From JAJRXR01 sp041402005 (lineage in GTDB: Bacteria > Planctomycetota > Phycisphaerae > Phycisphaerales > UBA1924), in the NCBI GenBank assembly GCA_041402005.1, contig JAWKTB010000004.1:248001-312000 (forward strand): 64,000 bases of DNA, written 5' to 3'. The notes beneath the pieces are model-generated. The model was not told the origin of the DNA and did no database searches. It saw nothing but the letters and a program-made list of their open reading frames with translations. Every line of letters starts with the position of its first letter. Positions within the stretch are counted from its first letter, which is position 1. The translations under genes and the position numbers were made by a program. This document shows, one piece after another, positions 54,011 through 62,481 of this stretch.

Positions 54011-54892
54011 ATGAGCGAGCAGACCTCGGCGCCCGAAGGCGAGACGATCGCCCTGCGCTGCATGGAGATCTGGGGCGGGAACCGCGCCGTCGAGCAGAGC
54101 GTCAGCGTGCCCGGGATCGACGTGCATGTCGTGTCGCGCCCGCACGGCGGGGACGAGTCGGGCGGGGACATCTACTACGTCTCGCAGTGCGGGGCGGGGA
54201 ACATCGCAAGGATCGCCCTCGCCGACGTCGCGGGGCATGGCGTCGGGGTCTCCGAGCTGTCGTCCACGCTCCAGGGCCTGATGCGCAAGCACATCAACAC
54301 GGCGGACATGACGCGCCTGGCCCGGGCCCTCAACACCGAGTTCGACGCGATCAGCCGCCACGGCCGGTTCGCGACCGCGATCCTGGCGACCTACTGGGCG
54401 CCGACGGACCACCTGATCCTCGTCAACGCGGGGCACCCCCCACCCCTGCGGTATCGCGCGGGCGCGGACGAGTGGTCGTTCGTGGATCACGAGGAGGCGT
54501 CCGCGTCAGAGATCGGTGTCGCCAATCTTCCCCTGGGCGTGATCGAGCCGACGAGCTTCGGGCAGATCGCGATCCCGCTCGGACGGGGTGACGTCGTCAT
54601 CCTGTACACGGACGCGCTGGTCGAGGCGGCCGGCGCCGACGGGCGGATGCTCGGGCAGGACGGCTTGCTCGAACTCGCCCGCCGGCTCGACGCTCGGGAC
54701 CGGGCGAGTCTCGGGGACCGTCTGCGCACGATGGTGCGTGAGACCCGAGGCGGGAAAGACTCGGGAGACGACGAGACGATCGTCGTGCTGGCGCACAACG
54801 GCTCCGACCCCCCACGTCACACGCTGGGCGAGACGCTCGGGATGCTCGGACGGATGCTGGGCCTGACCACCTCGGTCCGCGAGGCGGGCTAG
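54011..54892 (+). CDS. SpoIIE/PP2C-type serine phosphatase
   Basis: A 293-residue PPM phosphatase, probably acting on an anti-sigma-factor antagonist in a partner-switch system. Metal-binding motifs are present: GGDESGGDIYYV, IALADVAGHGVGVSELSSTLQGLM, AILATYWAPTDHLILVNAGHPPPLRY, VVILYTDALVEA and GDDETIVVLAH. There is no sensor or membrane domain; the first about 20 residues are polar. An in-frame start at 53888 would overlap nadK, so ATG at 54011 is preferred. Its stop shares the bases CTAG with the stop of the convergent antiporter gene. Confidence 0.9.
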   Translation: MSEQTSAPEGETIALRCMEIWGGNRAVEQSVSVPGIDVHVVSRPHGGDESGGDIYYVSQCGAGNIARIALADVAGHGVGVSELSSTLQGLMRKHINTADMTRLARALNTEFDAISRHGRFATAILATYWAPTDHLILVNAGHPPPLRYRAGADEWSFVDHEEASASEIGVANLPLGVIEPTSFGQIAIPLGRGDVVILYTDALVEAAGADGRMLGQDGLLELARRLDARDRASLGDRLRTMVRETRGGKDSGDDETIVVLAHNGSDPPRHTLGETLGMLGRMLGLTTSVREAG

Positions 54893-56817
54893 GAGTCGTC
54901 GGTCTGAACCGATTCGTCCCTCGGGATCGCGCCCGGCATGAACAGCTCCTCCGGGTTGACGAGGGCGACGATGGCGTCGCCGTTCTCCGGCTCGATCGGG
55001 CGGTCGGGTGCGACGATCGCGAGCGTGCCGCTGGCGCGGAGGATGAAGAGTGGGACCGCGGCCCTGCCGTAGAGCGTCTGGTAGTCCTTGGCCGTGAACT
55101 CGGGCGAGAGCGTGGTGGTCTTGACAACCCAGCCGTTCGCGATTCGTGACTCCATCTGGGCGAAGTCGAGCGTGCTCGAGAAGAGGCGTCGCCCGACGCG
55201 CCGGCTGGTCTCTCCCTCGCCCTTCTTCGCGGCCCGGGCAGGCAGCAGGTACAGGCCCGATTTCTCGAAGACCTCCGTGAAGCGCTGGAGGGCGAGGGCG
55301 TTGACCTCGTCGTTGGGCGTGACGGCGAGCACCCGCCCGACGCCGCGAAGGTCGAGCTCCTCGACGGCGTACTCGGAGAGGATGTTCCCGTTGACGGCGG
55401 GCAGGCCCTCCATCCGGGCAGCGCGGATGTTCGCCCGGTTGGTGTCCACGAAGAGGACGGGGTACTTGCGCTGCTGGATCGCGACGCCCAGGGCACGGGC
55501 CCAGCGGGGCGCGCCGATGAAGAGCACGCCCTGCGGGTTCTGGTCCGAGACGCCAAGGAGCTTGGCCATGGGCGTGGCGGCCAGGCCGTAGATCGCCACC
55601 GTCCCGATGATGACCGAGAAGGTCAGGGGGACGAGCTGGTCGGCGCCGGCGACGTGACGCTGCTCGAGGGCGAGGGCGAAGATCGAAGCCGCGGCGGCGG
55701 CGACGATCCCCCGGGGCGCGACCGAGGACAGGAACATGCGCTCGTTCCAGCTCAGCCCCGCGCCGATCGTCGAGATGAACACCGCGATCGGGCGGGCGAC
55801 GGTGATCAGCACGATCACGAAGGCGGCGACCGACCACCAGTCCAGCCCCTCGAGGTCGGCGAAGCCGAGGCGGGCGCCGAGGATGATGAAGAGCGCGCTG
55901 ATCAGCAGGACGCGGAGGTTCTCCTTGAACTCGATGATGTGGCGCACGTCGGCGCGGGTCTGATTCGCCAGGATGATGCCCATGAGCGTTGTGGCGAACA
56001 GCCCCGACTCGGCCTGGAAGGTGTTGGAGATCGTGAAGGTCGCGATGACCAGCATCAGGGAGAACGGGTTCTGCAGGAAGTCGGGGATCATGAACCGGCT
56101 CATCAGCGCGAGCAGGAGGAAGGCGGCCAGCGCCCCAAGCCCGCCCCCGATGACCAGGGTCTTCAGGATGCCCATCGCGATCTGGGTGTTGGCGTCGGCG
56201 CCCTGCCCGATGACGATGGCCTCGAAGACGAGGACGGCGGCCGCGACGCCGATCGGGTCGATGACGATCCCCTCCCACTTGAGGATGGGCCCGACCGCGC
56301 CGGCGGGACGAATGTGCGCGAGCATGGGGCCGATGACGGTCGGCCCGGTGACAATCAGAATCGCGCCCAGCAGCAGCGCGATCCGCGGGGGGAGGCCGAG
56401 AAACAGGTAGGCGGTGATGGTCGCGATGGTCCATGTGATGAGCGCGCCGACGGTGACGAGAGCGACGACGGTCGTCTTGACGCCCCGGATCTCCTTGAAG
56501 CGGAGGGAGAGCCCGCCCTCGTAGAGGATCAAGGCGACCGCCATGCCGACCAGGGCGAGCAGGAGGTCGTTCCCGAGCAGCTCGTCGGGCTTCTTGGCCA
56601 GGGGGGAAGTAGGCGCGGCCCAGCGGAAGACCGGGCCGACCAGGATGCCCGTGAGCAGGAGCAGGAGGATCGAGGGGATCTTCAGACGCCAGGCGACCCA
56701 TTGGGCGCCGACGCCGAGCACGACGATCGCGGCCAGGAGGAAGGGGACGATCTCCACCTGGGCGGCGAGGGTGAGGGTCGAGCCGGTGATCGCGTGCAAG
56801 GCGCCTCCGTTGCGCAT
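54889..56817 (-). CDS. cation/proton antiporter with C-terminal Rossmann (RCK/TrkA-N) domain
   Basis: A 642-residue CPA-type antiporter. About 12 membrane segments fill residues 15-430, with GALHAITGSTL, VGMAVALILYEGGLSLRFKE, GAILIVTGPTVIGPML and the paired-Asp-region block WEGIVIDPIGVAAAVLVFE, and GIVAAAAASIFALAL. A TrkA-N-like domain follows (about 440-560: GVLFIGAPRWARALGVAI, VLFVDTNRANIRAARMEGL, VEELDLRGVGRVLAVTPND), then a TrkA-C-like end. It exchanges Na+ or K+ for H+, gated by a nucleotide. It has no clear partner; the lys genes lie upstream on the same strand. Confidence 0.9.
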   Translation of the reverse strand: MRNGGALHAITGSTLTLAAQVEIVPFLLAAIVVLGVGAQWVAWRLKIPSILLLLLTGILVGPVFRWAAPTSPLAKKPDELLGNDLLLALVGMAVALILYEGGLSLRFKEIRGVKTTVVALVTVGALITWTIATITAYLFLGLPPRIALLLGAILIVTGPTVIGPMLAHIRPAGAVGPILKWEGIVIDPIGVAAAVLVFEAIVIGQGADANTQIAMGILKTLVIGGGLGALAAFLLLALMSRFMIPDFLQNPFSLMLVIATFTISNTFQAESGLFATTLMGIILANQTRADVRHIIEFKENLRVLLISALFIILGARLGFADLEGLDWWSVAAFVIVLITVARPIAVFISTIGAGLSWNERMFLSSVAPRGIVAAAAASIFALALEQRHVAGADQLVPLTFSVIIGTVAIYGLAATPMAKLLGVSDQNPQGVLFIGAPRWARALGVAIQQRKYPVLFVDTNRANIRAARMEGLPAVNGNILSEYAVEELDLRGVGRVLAVTPNDEVNALALQRFTEVFEKSGLYLLPARAAKKGEGETSRRVGRRLFSSTLDFAQMESRIANGWVVKTTTLSPEFTAKDYQTLYGRAAVPLFILRASGTLAIVAPDRPIEPENGDAIVALVNPEELFMPGAIPRDESVQTDDS

Positions 56818-56932
56818 GGGCGGGGAGGCGTCGTCGCCCTCCCGAAGCCCTCAGAACCCGGGCAGGGTACCCGAGCCGGGGTCGTCGGGACGGGGAACGG
56901 GCCCACTCGGGGCCGGGGGCGGCGCCCTCGCG

Positions 56933-58069
56933 TCAGGCGCGGCGGGCGAGCAGCTCCTGAGCCAGACGCTCGATCGCCCCCGTCAGAACGCGGATCGCCA
57001 GCAGGTACTCGGGCAGCTCCAGCCGCTCCTCGGGGGTGTGGTCGAGCGTGGAGTCGCCGGGGCCGTAGGCGGCGATCGGGCAGTTCCAGACCGGGGCGAC
57101 GACGTTCAGGTCGGCGGTGCCGGTCTTGAGCTTGTGGCGCGGCGTCGCGCCCGAGGCGCGGATGGACGCGGTCAGGGCGCGCACGACCGGGTCGTTGCGC
57201 TCGACGCGGTGGGCGCGCTCGCGCCCGGTCACGCGCACGTCGGCGGCCGGGTCGATCGAGTGCAGCTCCTGCTCGAGCAGCTCGGGGGTGATCCAGTCGG
57301 GGAGGCGGAAGCCGGCGAGCAGGCGGGCGCGGTCGGTCACGCCGTCGGAGTCGTGCGAGAGATCCAACACGGAATGCTGGAGGATCTCGAAGGGGCTCTC
57401 GCGACCGTCGTTGAGCATCTCCAGGCGAGCGTGGACGGCGTTCCACCAGGCAAGCAGGTCGTCGGCGGCGCTGGGATCAGGCCCCGCGCTGTGGTGCGCC
57501 TCGCGGGCGACGTGACGCTCGACGAGCAGGCGCCCCTTGTACCCGAGCGTGACGGCGTCCGCGGCGCTGGGCTCGGCGACGATGCACGCGTCCGGGCGAA
57601 GACGCGGCGCGACCGCGTTGGCGCCGGTCGAGTCGGCGGTCTCCTCCCCCACTGCCGCGACGACGCGGATGCGCACGTTCTCGGGCAGGTTGGCCCGGGC
57701 GGCGGCGATCAGGTGCGTCGCGAGCGGCCCCTTGGCATCGACCGACCCACGCCCGTGCAGCGTGTCGCCTTCGATACGCACCGGGATCACGCCGGGGACG
57801 GTGTCGATGTGCCCGAGCATGACGATCTCGACCGCGTCGTCGGAGGTCGAGCCCCGGGTCGCGATGGCGCTGCCGACGTGGTCGATCTCGGTCGTGAAGC
57901 CGAGTCGGGCGGCGCGCTCGGCGAACAGATGGGCGGCGGCGCGCTCGGCGCCCGACACGCTCGCGGTCGCGACCAGGTCGTGCACCAGCTCGATCGCGTT
58001 CTGATCGTCGAAGGCGTCGAGGGCGTTGGGCGCCGGACGTGGCGTGCGGCTGGGTGACATCGTGGTCAT
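56933..58069 (-). CDS. lysK: [LysW]-lysine/ornithine hydrolase (M20 peptidase)
   Basis: A 378-residue M20-family zinc peptidase that releases the finished amino acid from the LysW carrier. Motifs are IVMLGHIDTVPGVIPV (metal His and Asp), GRGSVDAKGPLATHLIA (bridging Asp), AAVGEETADSTGA (catalytic and metal Glu) and HKLKTGTADLNVV. It is last in the lysW-X-Y-Z-K operon and overlaps lysZ by ATGA. General M20 deacylases (ArgE/DapE) are the alternative, but lysW and lysX in the same operon favour LysK. Confidence 0.9.
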   Translation of the reverse strand: MTTMSPSRTPRPAPNALDAFDDQNAIELVHDLVATASVSGAERAAAHLFAERAARLGFTTEIDHVGSAIATRGSTSDDAVEIVMLGHIDTVPGVIPVRIEGDTLHGRGSVDAKGPLATHLIAAARANLPENVRIRVVAAVGEETADSTGANAVAPRLRPDACIVAEPSAADAVTLGYKGRLLVERHVAREAHHSAGPDPSAADDLLAWWNAVHARLEMLNDGRESPFEILQHSVLDLSHDSDGVTDRARLLAGFRLPDWITPELLEQELHSIDPAADVRVTGRERAHRVERNDPVVRALTASIRASGATPRHKLKTGTADLNVVAPVWNCPIAAYGPGDSTLDHTPEERLELPEYLLAIRVLTGAIERLAQELLARRA

Positions 58070-58887
58070 GCGGGGGCTCCCTCGAAGACGGTGCCGGCGC
58101 CGCTCCTGGCGCTGGCGATGGGTGAGTTGGCGTTGGCCGAGGCGATGACGACGCGGGTGACGCCGCCGACGATCGCCTCCTCGGCGGCGAGGACCTTGTT
58201 CTTCATCCGCCCCTGGGCGGCCTCGCGGACGCGCTCGTCGCCGGCGGTCGCTGTTGCGATCAGGCTCGATGGGTCCGCGGGGTCGCGCAGGACGCCCGGG
58301 ACGTTGGAGAGCAGGAGCAACTCGTCGGCGGCGAGGGCGGCGGCGGTGATCGCCGCGGCACGGTCCGCGTCCACGTTGATCGCCTCGTTCTCGGTGCTCA
58401 GGGCGGGCGGGCAGAGCACCGGCGTGCGCCCGTGGTCGAGCAGAAGGTTCAGGAAGACGCCGTCCACCTGCTCGACGCGCCCAGTCAGGTCATCGCGGAT
58501 GATGATGGTCCGCCCGTTCTCGACCGCCCGGATCGCGTTCTTCCGCGTGCCCCGCCAAACACCCCCGTCGATGCCCGACAAGCCGACCGCGTCGATGCCG
58601 AGCTGGTGCAGGCGTTCGACGACGCCCTTGTTGATCTTGCCGCAGTAGGCCATCTCGAAGATCTCGAGCGTGGTGCGGTCGGTGCGACGGCTCGTGTGCC
58701 CGGAGGGGCTGGTGATGAACGTGGCGGGGTGTCCGAGCTGCTCCTGGAGGAGGTTGGTCTCGTGCGAGCCGCCGTGGACGAGGACGACGCGGGCGCCGCC
58801 CCGCACGAGGGCGGCGATCTCGGTGAGCGTGGGCTCGAGGTCGATGCCCTCGCCGCCGCCGATCTTGATGACGATTGTGTGTGGCAT
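58066..58887 (-). CDS. lysZ: [LysW]-aminoadipate/glutamate kinase
   Basis: A 273-residue amino-acid kinase that phosphorylates the side-chain carboxylate of the LysW-bound substrate. Typical LysZ features are VIKIGGGEGIDLEPTLTEIA, VVLVHGGSHETNLLQEQLGHP, HTSRRTDRTTLEIFEMAYCGKINKGVVE and VDADRAAAITAAALAADELLLLSNVPG. The TDRTTLEIFEM block separates LysZ from ordinary ArgB. Upstream in-frame sequence to 58932 runs into a hairpin repeat, so 58887 is the better start. It overlaps lysK by ATGA. Confidence 0.92.
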   Translation of the reverse strand: MPHTIVIKIGGGEGIDLEPTLTEIAALVRGGARVVLVHGGSHETNLLQEQLGHPATFITSPSGHTSRRTDRTTLEIFEMAYCGKINKGVVERLHQLGIDAVGLSGIDGGVWRGTRKNAIRAVENGRTIIIRDDLTGRVEQVDGVFLNLLLDHGRTPVLCPPALSTENEAINVDADRAAAITAAALAADELLLLSNVPGVLRDPADPSSLIATATAGDERVREAAQGRMKNKVLAAEEAIVGGVTRVVIASANANSPIASARSGAGTVFEGAPA

Positions 58888-58909
58888 GATGTGTCGCTCG
58901 TGGGATTCG

Positions 58910-58928
58910 TACGGGCGGGACGCCCATA
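58910..58928. repeat. dispersed hairpin, module D copy 2
   Basis: TACGGGCGGGACGCCCATA, a GGGCG/CGCCC stem around GGA, followed by CCACC as in 38759-38781. It lies between lysY and lysZ, the only intergenic gap over 20 bp inside the Y-Z-K part of the operon. Confidence 0.7.
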
Positions 58929-58936
58929 CCACCAGG

Positions 58937-59965
58937 TCAGATGGGGTGGAGGCCGGGGAAGGTCAGGCCGGTGGTCTCGGAAATGCCCAGGGCGAGGTTC
59001 ATCGCTTGGACCGCCGATCCCGCGGCGCCCTTCATCAGATTGTCGATCGCGCACAGGGCGACGATTCTGCCGGTGCGTTCATCGACGTCGAAGCCCACGT
59101 CGGCGTAGTTCGAGCCGGCGAGGATCTTCGGGTCGGGCAGGCGGTGGATGCCGTTGCGCTCGCGCACCAAGCGGACGAACGCCTCGCCCGCGTACCGCTC
59201 GCGGTAGAGCTTCCAGAGCTCGCGGTGGTCGATCCGCTGGGTCGGGATGACGTGGGCGGTGCAGAGGACGCCCCGGACCATCTCGATCGCCGTCACGCAG
59301 ACGTCCAGCGGGAACTCACCCAGCTCCTGGGCGACCTCGCCGGCGTGCCGATGTCCCGTGGGGGCGTACGTCCGCACCGCGCCGGAGCGTTCCGGGTGGT
59401 GCGAGGAGGTGGACGCCTCGGCGCCGCCCTCGGACGAGCCGACCTTGATGTCCGCGATGACGCGCTGGATGAGCCCCGCGCGGGCCAGGGGCATGAGCGC
59501 GAGGTTCATCGCCGTCGCGTTGCACCCGACGCCCGAGATGAGGCGGGCGCCCCGCATGCGCTCGCGATGGAACTCGGGCAGGCCGTAGACCGCGTCCTTG
59601 AGCTGCACCGGCGCGGGATGGTCGGCGGCGTACCACTCCTTGTACGCGCTGCCCGAGCGGAGGCGGAAGTCCGCCGACAGGTCGATGACCGTCTTGCCGA
59701 GGCTGAGCCAGTGGTCGATCTTGGCGGCGGCATGCCCGTGGGGCATGCAGAGGAAAAGGACGTCCACGCCCTCAATCTCGTCGGGGTTGCGGAAGACCAG
59801 CTCGGTGCGCCCCCGCAGGTTGGGATGGACGCGATGGACGGGCTGGCCCTCGAGCGAGCGCGAGCTGGCGCCGACGACCTCGGTCTTCGGGTGGTCGAGC
59901 AGGAGTCGGAGCAGTTCGCCCCCGGTGTACCCGGAGGCGCCGATGATGGCGGTGGTCATGCTCAC
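58937..59965 (-). CDS. lysY: [LysW]-aminoadipate/glutamyl phosphate reductase
   Basis: A 342-residue ArgC-like reductase turning the LysW-bound acyl phosphate into a semialdehyde with NADPH. Motifs are AIIGASGYTGGELLRLLLDHP, LFLCMPHGHAAAKI, VIDLSADFRLR, the catalytic Cys in ISGVGCNATAMNLALMPL, and KVGSSEGGAEASTSSHHPERSGAVRTYAPTGHRH. The SHHPERSG...TGHRH stretch is typical for LysY. It starts with GTG at 59965, overlapping the lysX stop (GTGA). An ATG at 59959 is possible. Confidence 0.92.
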   Translation of the reverse strand: MSMTTAIIGASGYTGGELLRLLLDHPKTEVVGASSRSLEGQPVHRVHPNLRGRTELVFRNPDEIEGVDVLFLCMPHGHAAAKIDHWLSLGKTVIDLSADFRLRSGSAYKEWYAADHPAPVQLKDAVYGLPEFHRERMRGARLISGVGCNATAMNLALMPLARAGLIQRVIADIKVGSSEGGAEASTSSHHPERSGAVRTYAPTGHRHAGEVAQELGEFPLDVCVTAIEMVRGVLCTAHVIPTQRIDHRELWKLYRERYAGEAFVRLVRERNGIHRLPDPKILAGSNYADVGFDVDERTGRIVALCAIDNLMKGAAGSAVQAMNLALGISETTGLTFPGLHPI

Positions 59966-60833
59966 GCCGACACCCCCCCACTGTTCGAGGGGGTGGCGAC
60001 GAGCGAGAGGGCGTGGGCGACGATCGCGCCGGGGATGTCCACGCCGGTGGCGTCGATGGAGTTGCGGAACTCCATGGAGTGGTTGATCTCATTGACGAGC
60101 AGGCGCGCGGGCACTCAAGCAGGTCGATGGCGACGGCGTCGCCCCCGACGCAGGCGGCGGCGCGTCGGCAAACCTCGGCGATCTCGGGCGTGACCTCGAT
60201 GCCCGCCGCGGCGCCGCCCCGCGCGGTGTTCGTGATCCAGTGCTGGCTGGTGCGGGCGATCGCCGCGATCGGCTCGCCGCCGACGACGAAGACGCGCAGG
60301 TCGCGGTCGGGCTTGGCGATGTACTCCTGGACGTAGTAGACCTGGTGAGAGACCGAGCCGAGCACGTCCTTGTGCTCGATGATCGCCTCGGCGGCGTGGC
60401 GGTCGTTGATCCGCGACACCAGACGCCCCCACGAGCCGACCGTCGGCTTGATGACGCACGGGTACCCGACCCGCTCGACCGCCTCCAACGCCGACTCACT
60501 CGATAACGCCACGATCGTGCGGGGCGAGGGAACACCCGCGCCCTCGAGCGCGAGTGTGGTCCGCAGCTTGTCGGAACACAGCTCGATCGTGTCGGCGGGG
60601 TTCACGCAGCGCACGCCGTACGACTCGATGATCCGGACTGCGTTTAGCGAGCTGGTCAGGCTCAGCGAGCGGTCGATGAGGAGGTCGTACTCCCGCCAGC
60701 GCCCCGGATCGCCCAGGTCGAAGACGGGCTCGCGGAGGTCGATGGTCTCGGCGGTGAAGCCGCGACGCTCGATCGCGTCGAGGACGAGCCGTTCCTCGAC
60801 GCGCAGGCGGGTGTGAAGCAGAGCAATACGCAC
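59962..60833 (-). CDS. lysX: LysW-dependent ATP-grasp ligase, with apparent frameshift
   Basis: An ATP-grasp ligase that attaches alpha-aminoadipate or glutamate to the C-terminal Glu of LysW. Motifs are RIALLHTRLRVEERLVLDAIERRG, CSDKLRTTLALEGAGVPSPRT, YPCVIKPTVGSWGRLVSRI, YYVQEYI, and the marker SQHWITNTARGGAAAGIEV. After AVAIDLLECPR the frame shifts: the true continuation LLVNEINHSMEFRNSIDATGVDIPG is in another frame and ends at 59962, overlapping lysY by GTGA. Inserting one base near 60103-60106 restores a normal about 290-residue protein, so this is a 1-base deletion or a sequencing error. Uncorrected, the frame runs wrongly to 59772. Confidence 0.85.
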
Positions 60834-60879
60834 GATCTGGTCTCCTCAGGTCGTGTTCGACGGGCGCGAGCGTTCGAGC

Positions 60880-60900
60880 GCCCGGGCTGGAAGCCCGGGC
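60880..60900. repeat. dispersed hairpin, module E
   Basis: GCCCGGGCT GGA AGCCCGGGC, a perfect 9-bp palindromic stem, followed by CTCCGTGAGGC. It lies between lysW and lysX. Confidence 0.7.
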
Positions 60901-60922
60901 CTCCGTGAGGCATGGGGCGGTC

Positions 60923-61111
60923 TTACTCGCCCCAGTCCTCCTCGACCTCGGGGGCGAGCTCGAGGCGGATGGGCTCGCGGCTGGTCACCTCGAGCTCGGC
61001 GCCGCACCCGGGGCACGTCGCGATCTGCCCCGCGAGGGGCGGGCGATCGAAACGGATCTCCCCGGCACACTCGGGACACTCGGCGGTGATTCGCTGGGTC
61101 GTCTGGCTCAT
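60923..61111 (-). CDS. lysW: amino-group carrier protein LysW
   Basis: A 62-residue carrier protein on whose C-terminal Glu gamma-carboxylate the amino acid is built, protecting its amino group. It has a zinc knuckle pair (CPECAGEI and CPGCGAELEV), an acidic second half (RLELAPEVEEDWGE), and the diagnostic EDWGE end. Length and ending are those of LysW in Thermus and archaea. It is first in the operon lysW-X-Y-Z-K. An intrinsic terminator lies 48-83 bp upstream of its start, so expression needs read-through or a promoter in that short gap, where I see none. Confidence 0.93.
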   Translation of the reverse strand: MSQTTQRITAECPECAGEIRFDRPPLAGQIATCPGCGAELEVTSREPIRLELAPEVEEDWGE

Positions 61112-61159
61112 GGCTTGGACCTTTCTGATTGCCCTCGCGGGGCGGGTGTGTGGGACGTG

Positions 61160-61194
61160 CAAAACGAAAAAACCCCCGGACAAGCGTCCGGGGG
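61160..61194 (-). terminator. intrinsic terminator in front of lysW (probable attenuator)
   Basis: On the minus strand, a 9-bp stem CCCCCGGAC / GTCCGGGGG with a GCTT loop, followed by TTTTTTCGTTTT. It lies between the 28-codon ORF and lysW, all in the same direction. CCCGGACGC (5' arm plus loop, 61192-61184) is exactly complementary to GCGTCCGGG inside the ORF (61274-61266), offering an alternative antiterminator pairing. Confidence 0.8.
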
Positions 61195-61233
61195 CTGGCC
61201 TTGGTGCCTGGAGCGGCCGGGCCGAGTCTGAAC

Positions 61234-61320
61234 TCAGCTCCGACCGCGCACCGCCGCGGCGATCACCCGGACGCTCTGGGCGTCTTTGGCTTTCGCGGCT
61301 TTGGTGCTGTGATTCGTCAT
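61234..61320 (-). CDS. 28-residue probable leader peptide with AAA lysine codons
   Basis: A small ORF from ATG 61320 to TGA 61234. Residues 5-15 are STKAAKAKDAQ, with Lys at 7, 10 and 12, all written AAA although this genome nearly always uses AAG. It continues SVRVIAAAVRGRS. It lies 28-35 nt after a TACACT box and 40 bp before an intrinsic terminator that precedes lysW. This order fits a lysine-sensing attenuation leader, but it could be an ordinary small protein gene with its own terminator. There is no clear ribosome binding site. Confidence 0.5.
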   Translation of the reverse strand: MTNHSTKAAKAKDAQSVRVIAAAVRGRS

Positions 61321-61354
61321 GGATCTGGTGGCCCGGGGCTCCCGGGTTGGGCGG

Positions 61355-61360
61355 AGTGTA
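61355..61360 (-). promoter_or_regulatory. -10 box TACACT for the lysW leader
   Basis: TACACT on the minus strand. A start near 61348 would give a 5' untranslated region of about 28 nt before the 28-codon ORF. Confidence 0.5.
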
Positions 61361-61455
61361 GCCCCGCAGAGGCCCGCGTCAAGCGCACTCGCCCGTCCCC
61401 TCATCGGACGCCCCTCGGGATGAACTCAAGCGAGTCTCGCCTCATGAGCGGCACT

Positions 61456-62388
61456 TCATCCGCCTCGCGGACGCAGCACGAACTCGATCGGGATGTCCAC
61501 CTCGCTCGCGACCGGCTTGCCCCCCTCGGTCGCGGGACGGAAGCGCCACGAGCCGACGGCGTCGAGCGCCGCCCGGTCGAGCCGCTCGTGCCCCGAGGTG
61601 CGGGCGAGGGCGACGCGGAGGACGCGCCCGCCGGCGTCCACGCTCGCGCGGATCAGGCTCGTCCCGGTCTCGCGCCGACGCCGGGACTCGTAGGGGTACT
61701 CGGGGGGCGTGTTGGTCGCCAGGGGGCTCGGGGCGTTGCGGACGCCGCTCGATGCGCCGCCGGGCAGGTCGCGGACGTCGAGGCGCGGGACCGCGAAGGG
61801 TGTCGGCGCGGGGAGAAAGGAGGACGCCAGGCGTGGCGCCGATTCGACCTCGTGGACGATCGTGCTCGCCTCGGGGAGTTCGGGCATTGAGAGCGTGTGG
61901 GAGATCGGGCCGGCGTCGGCGCCGACGACCGACTCACGGGCGAGCACCGGGGCTCCGGGGCGGGTGGCGCCCAACGGGCCTCGCAATCGGTCCCGCGACT
62001 CCCAGGCGCCGACGGGCGCCCCGACGCCCTCCGCCTCGGTCGCGGCGGGCTCGGGCAGGTCGTCGAGGCGCGGCGCGGGCAGGCTCGCGGACGGGACGTC
62101 GGGCGTGGGGATGTGGGCGTACGTGTCCGAGGTCGCGGCCGAGGCCAGCTCGCTCGGCGTCGCCTCGGGTGCGAGCGCCGGCGCGGGCGTCGGCGCAACC
62201 TCGGCGTACTCCGCGGGCTTGAACAGGTCGATCGCGATGAGGGCGACCGCGGCGCCCTCGGCGTCCCCCTCGGGCAGGTCCGCGACCGGGGGCGTCTGGA
62301 CGTTCGCGAGCCAGGTGAGCAGCAACGCCGCCGCCCCGGCGTGCACCGCCAGGGAGAGCATGTACGGGATGATCCAGCGTCGGATCAC
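61456..62388 (-). CDS. TonB-like energy-transducing protein
   Basis: A 310-residue protein with an N-terminal membrane anchor (about 5-26, WIIPYMLSLAVHAGAAALLLTWL), a long Pro/Ala-rich periplasmic spacer (about 60-220) and a C-terminal TonB domain: NTPPEYPYESRRRRETGTSLIRASVDAGGRVLRVALARTSGHERLDRAALDAVGSWRFRPA. The YPYESRRRRETG and GSWRFRPA blocks are diagnostic. It would carry energy from ExbB/D to outer-membrane receptors. An ExbB-like gene is at 49220-49903, not adjacent. Confidence 0.88.
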   Translation of the reverse strand: MIRRWIIPYMLSLAVHAGAAALLLTWLANVQTPPVADLPEGDAEGAAVALIAIDLFKPAEYAEVAPTPAPALAPEATPSELASAATSDTYAHIPTPDVPSASLPAPRLDDLPEPAATEAEGVGAPVGAWESRDRLRGPLGATRPGAPVLARESVVGADAGPISHTLSMPELPEASTIVHEVESAPRLASSFLPAPTPFAVPRLDVRDLPGGASSGVRNAPSPLATNTPPEYPYESRRRRETGTSLIRASVDAGGRVLRVALARTSGHERLDRAALDAVGSWRFRPATEGGKPVASEVDIPIEFVLRPRGG

Positions 62389-62481
62389 GGCTCCCCTCCG
62401 GGGCGGGAGGGCATCCCGCCCGCGTGCGCCGATTCTAAACGGCGGAGGGCATCGAGCCGAGCGCGTCGCCCGGCAACGGGC

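Noticed and set aside
58888..58932. Upstream extension of lysZ
   Set aside because: The extra codons come from the module D hairpin, and the conserved LysZ start is at 58887.
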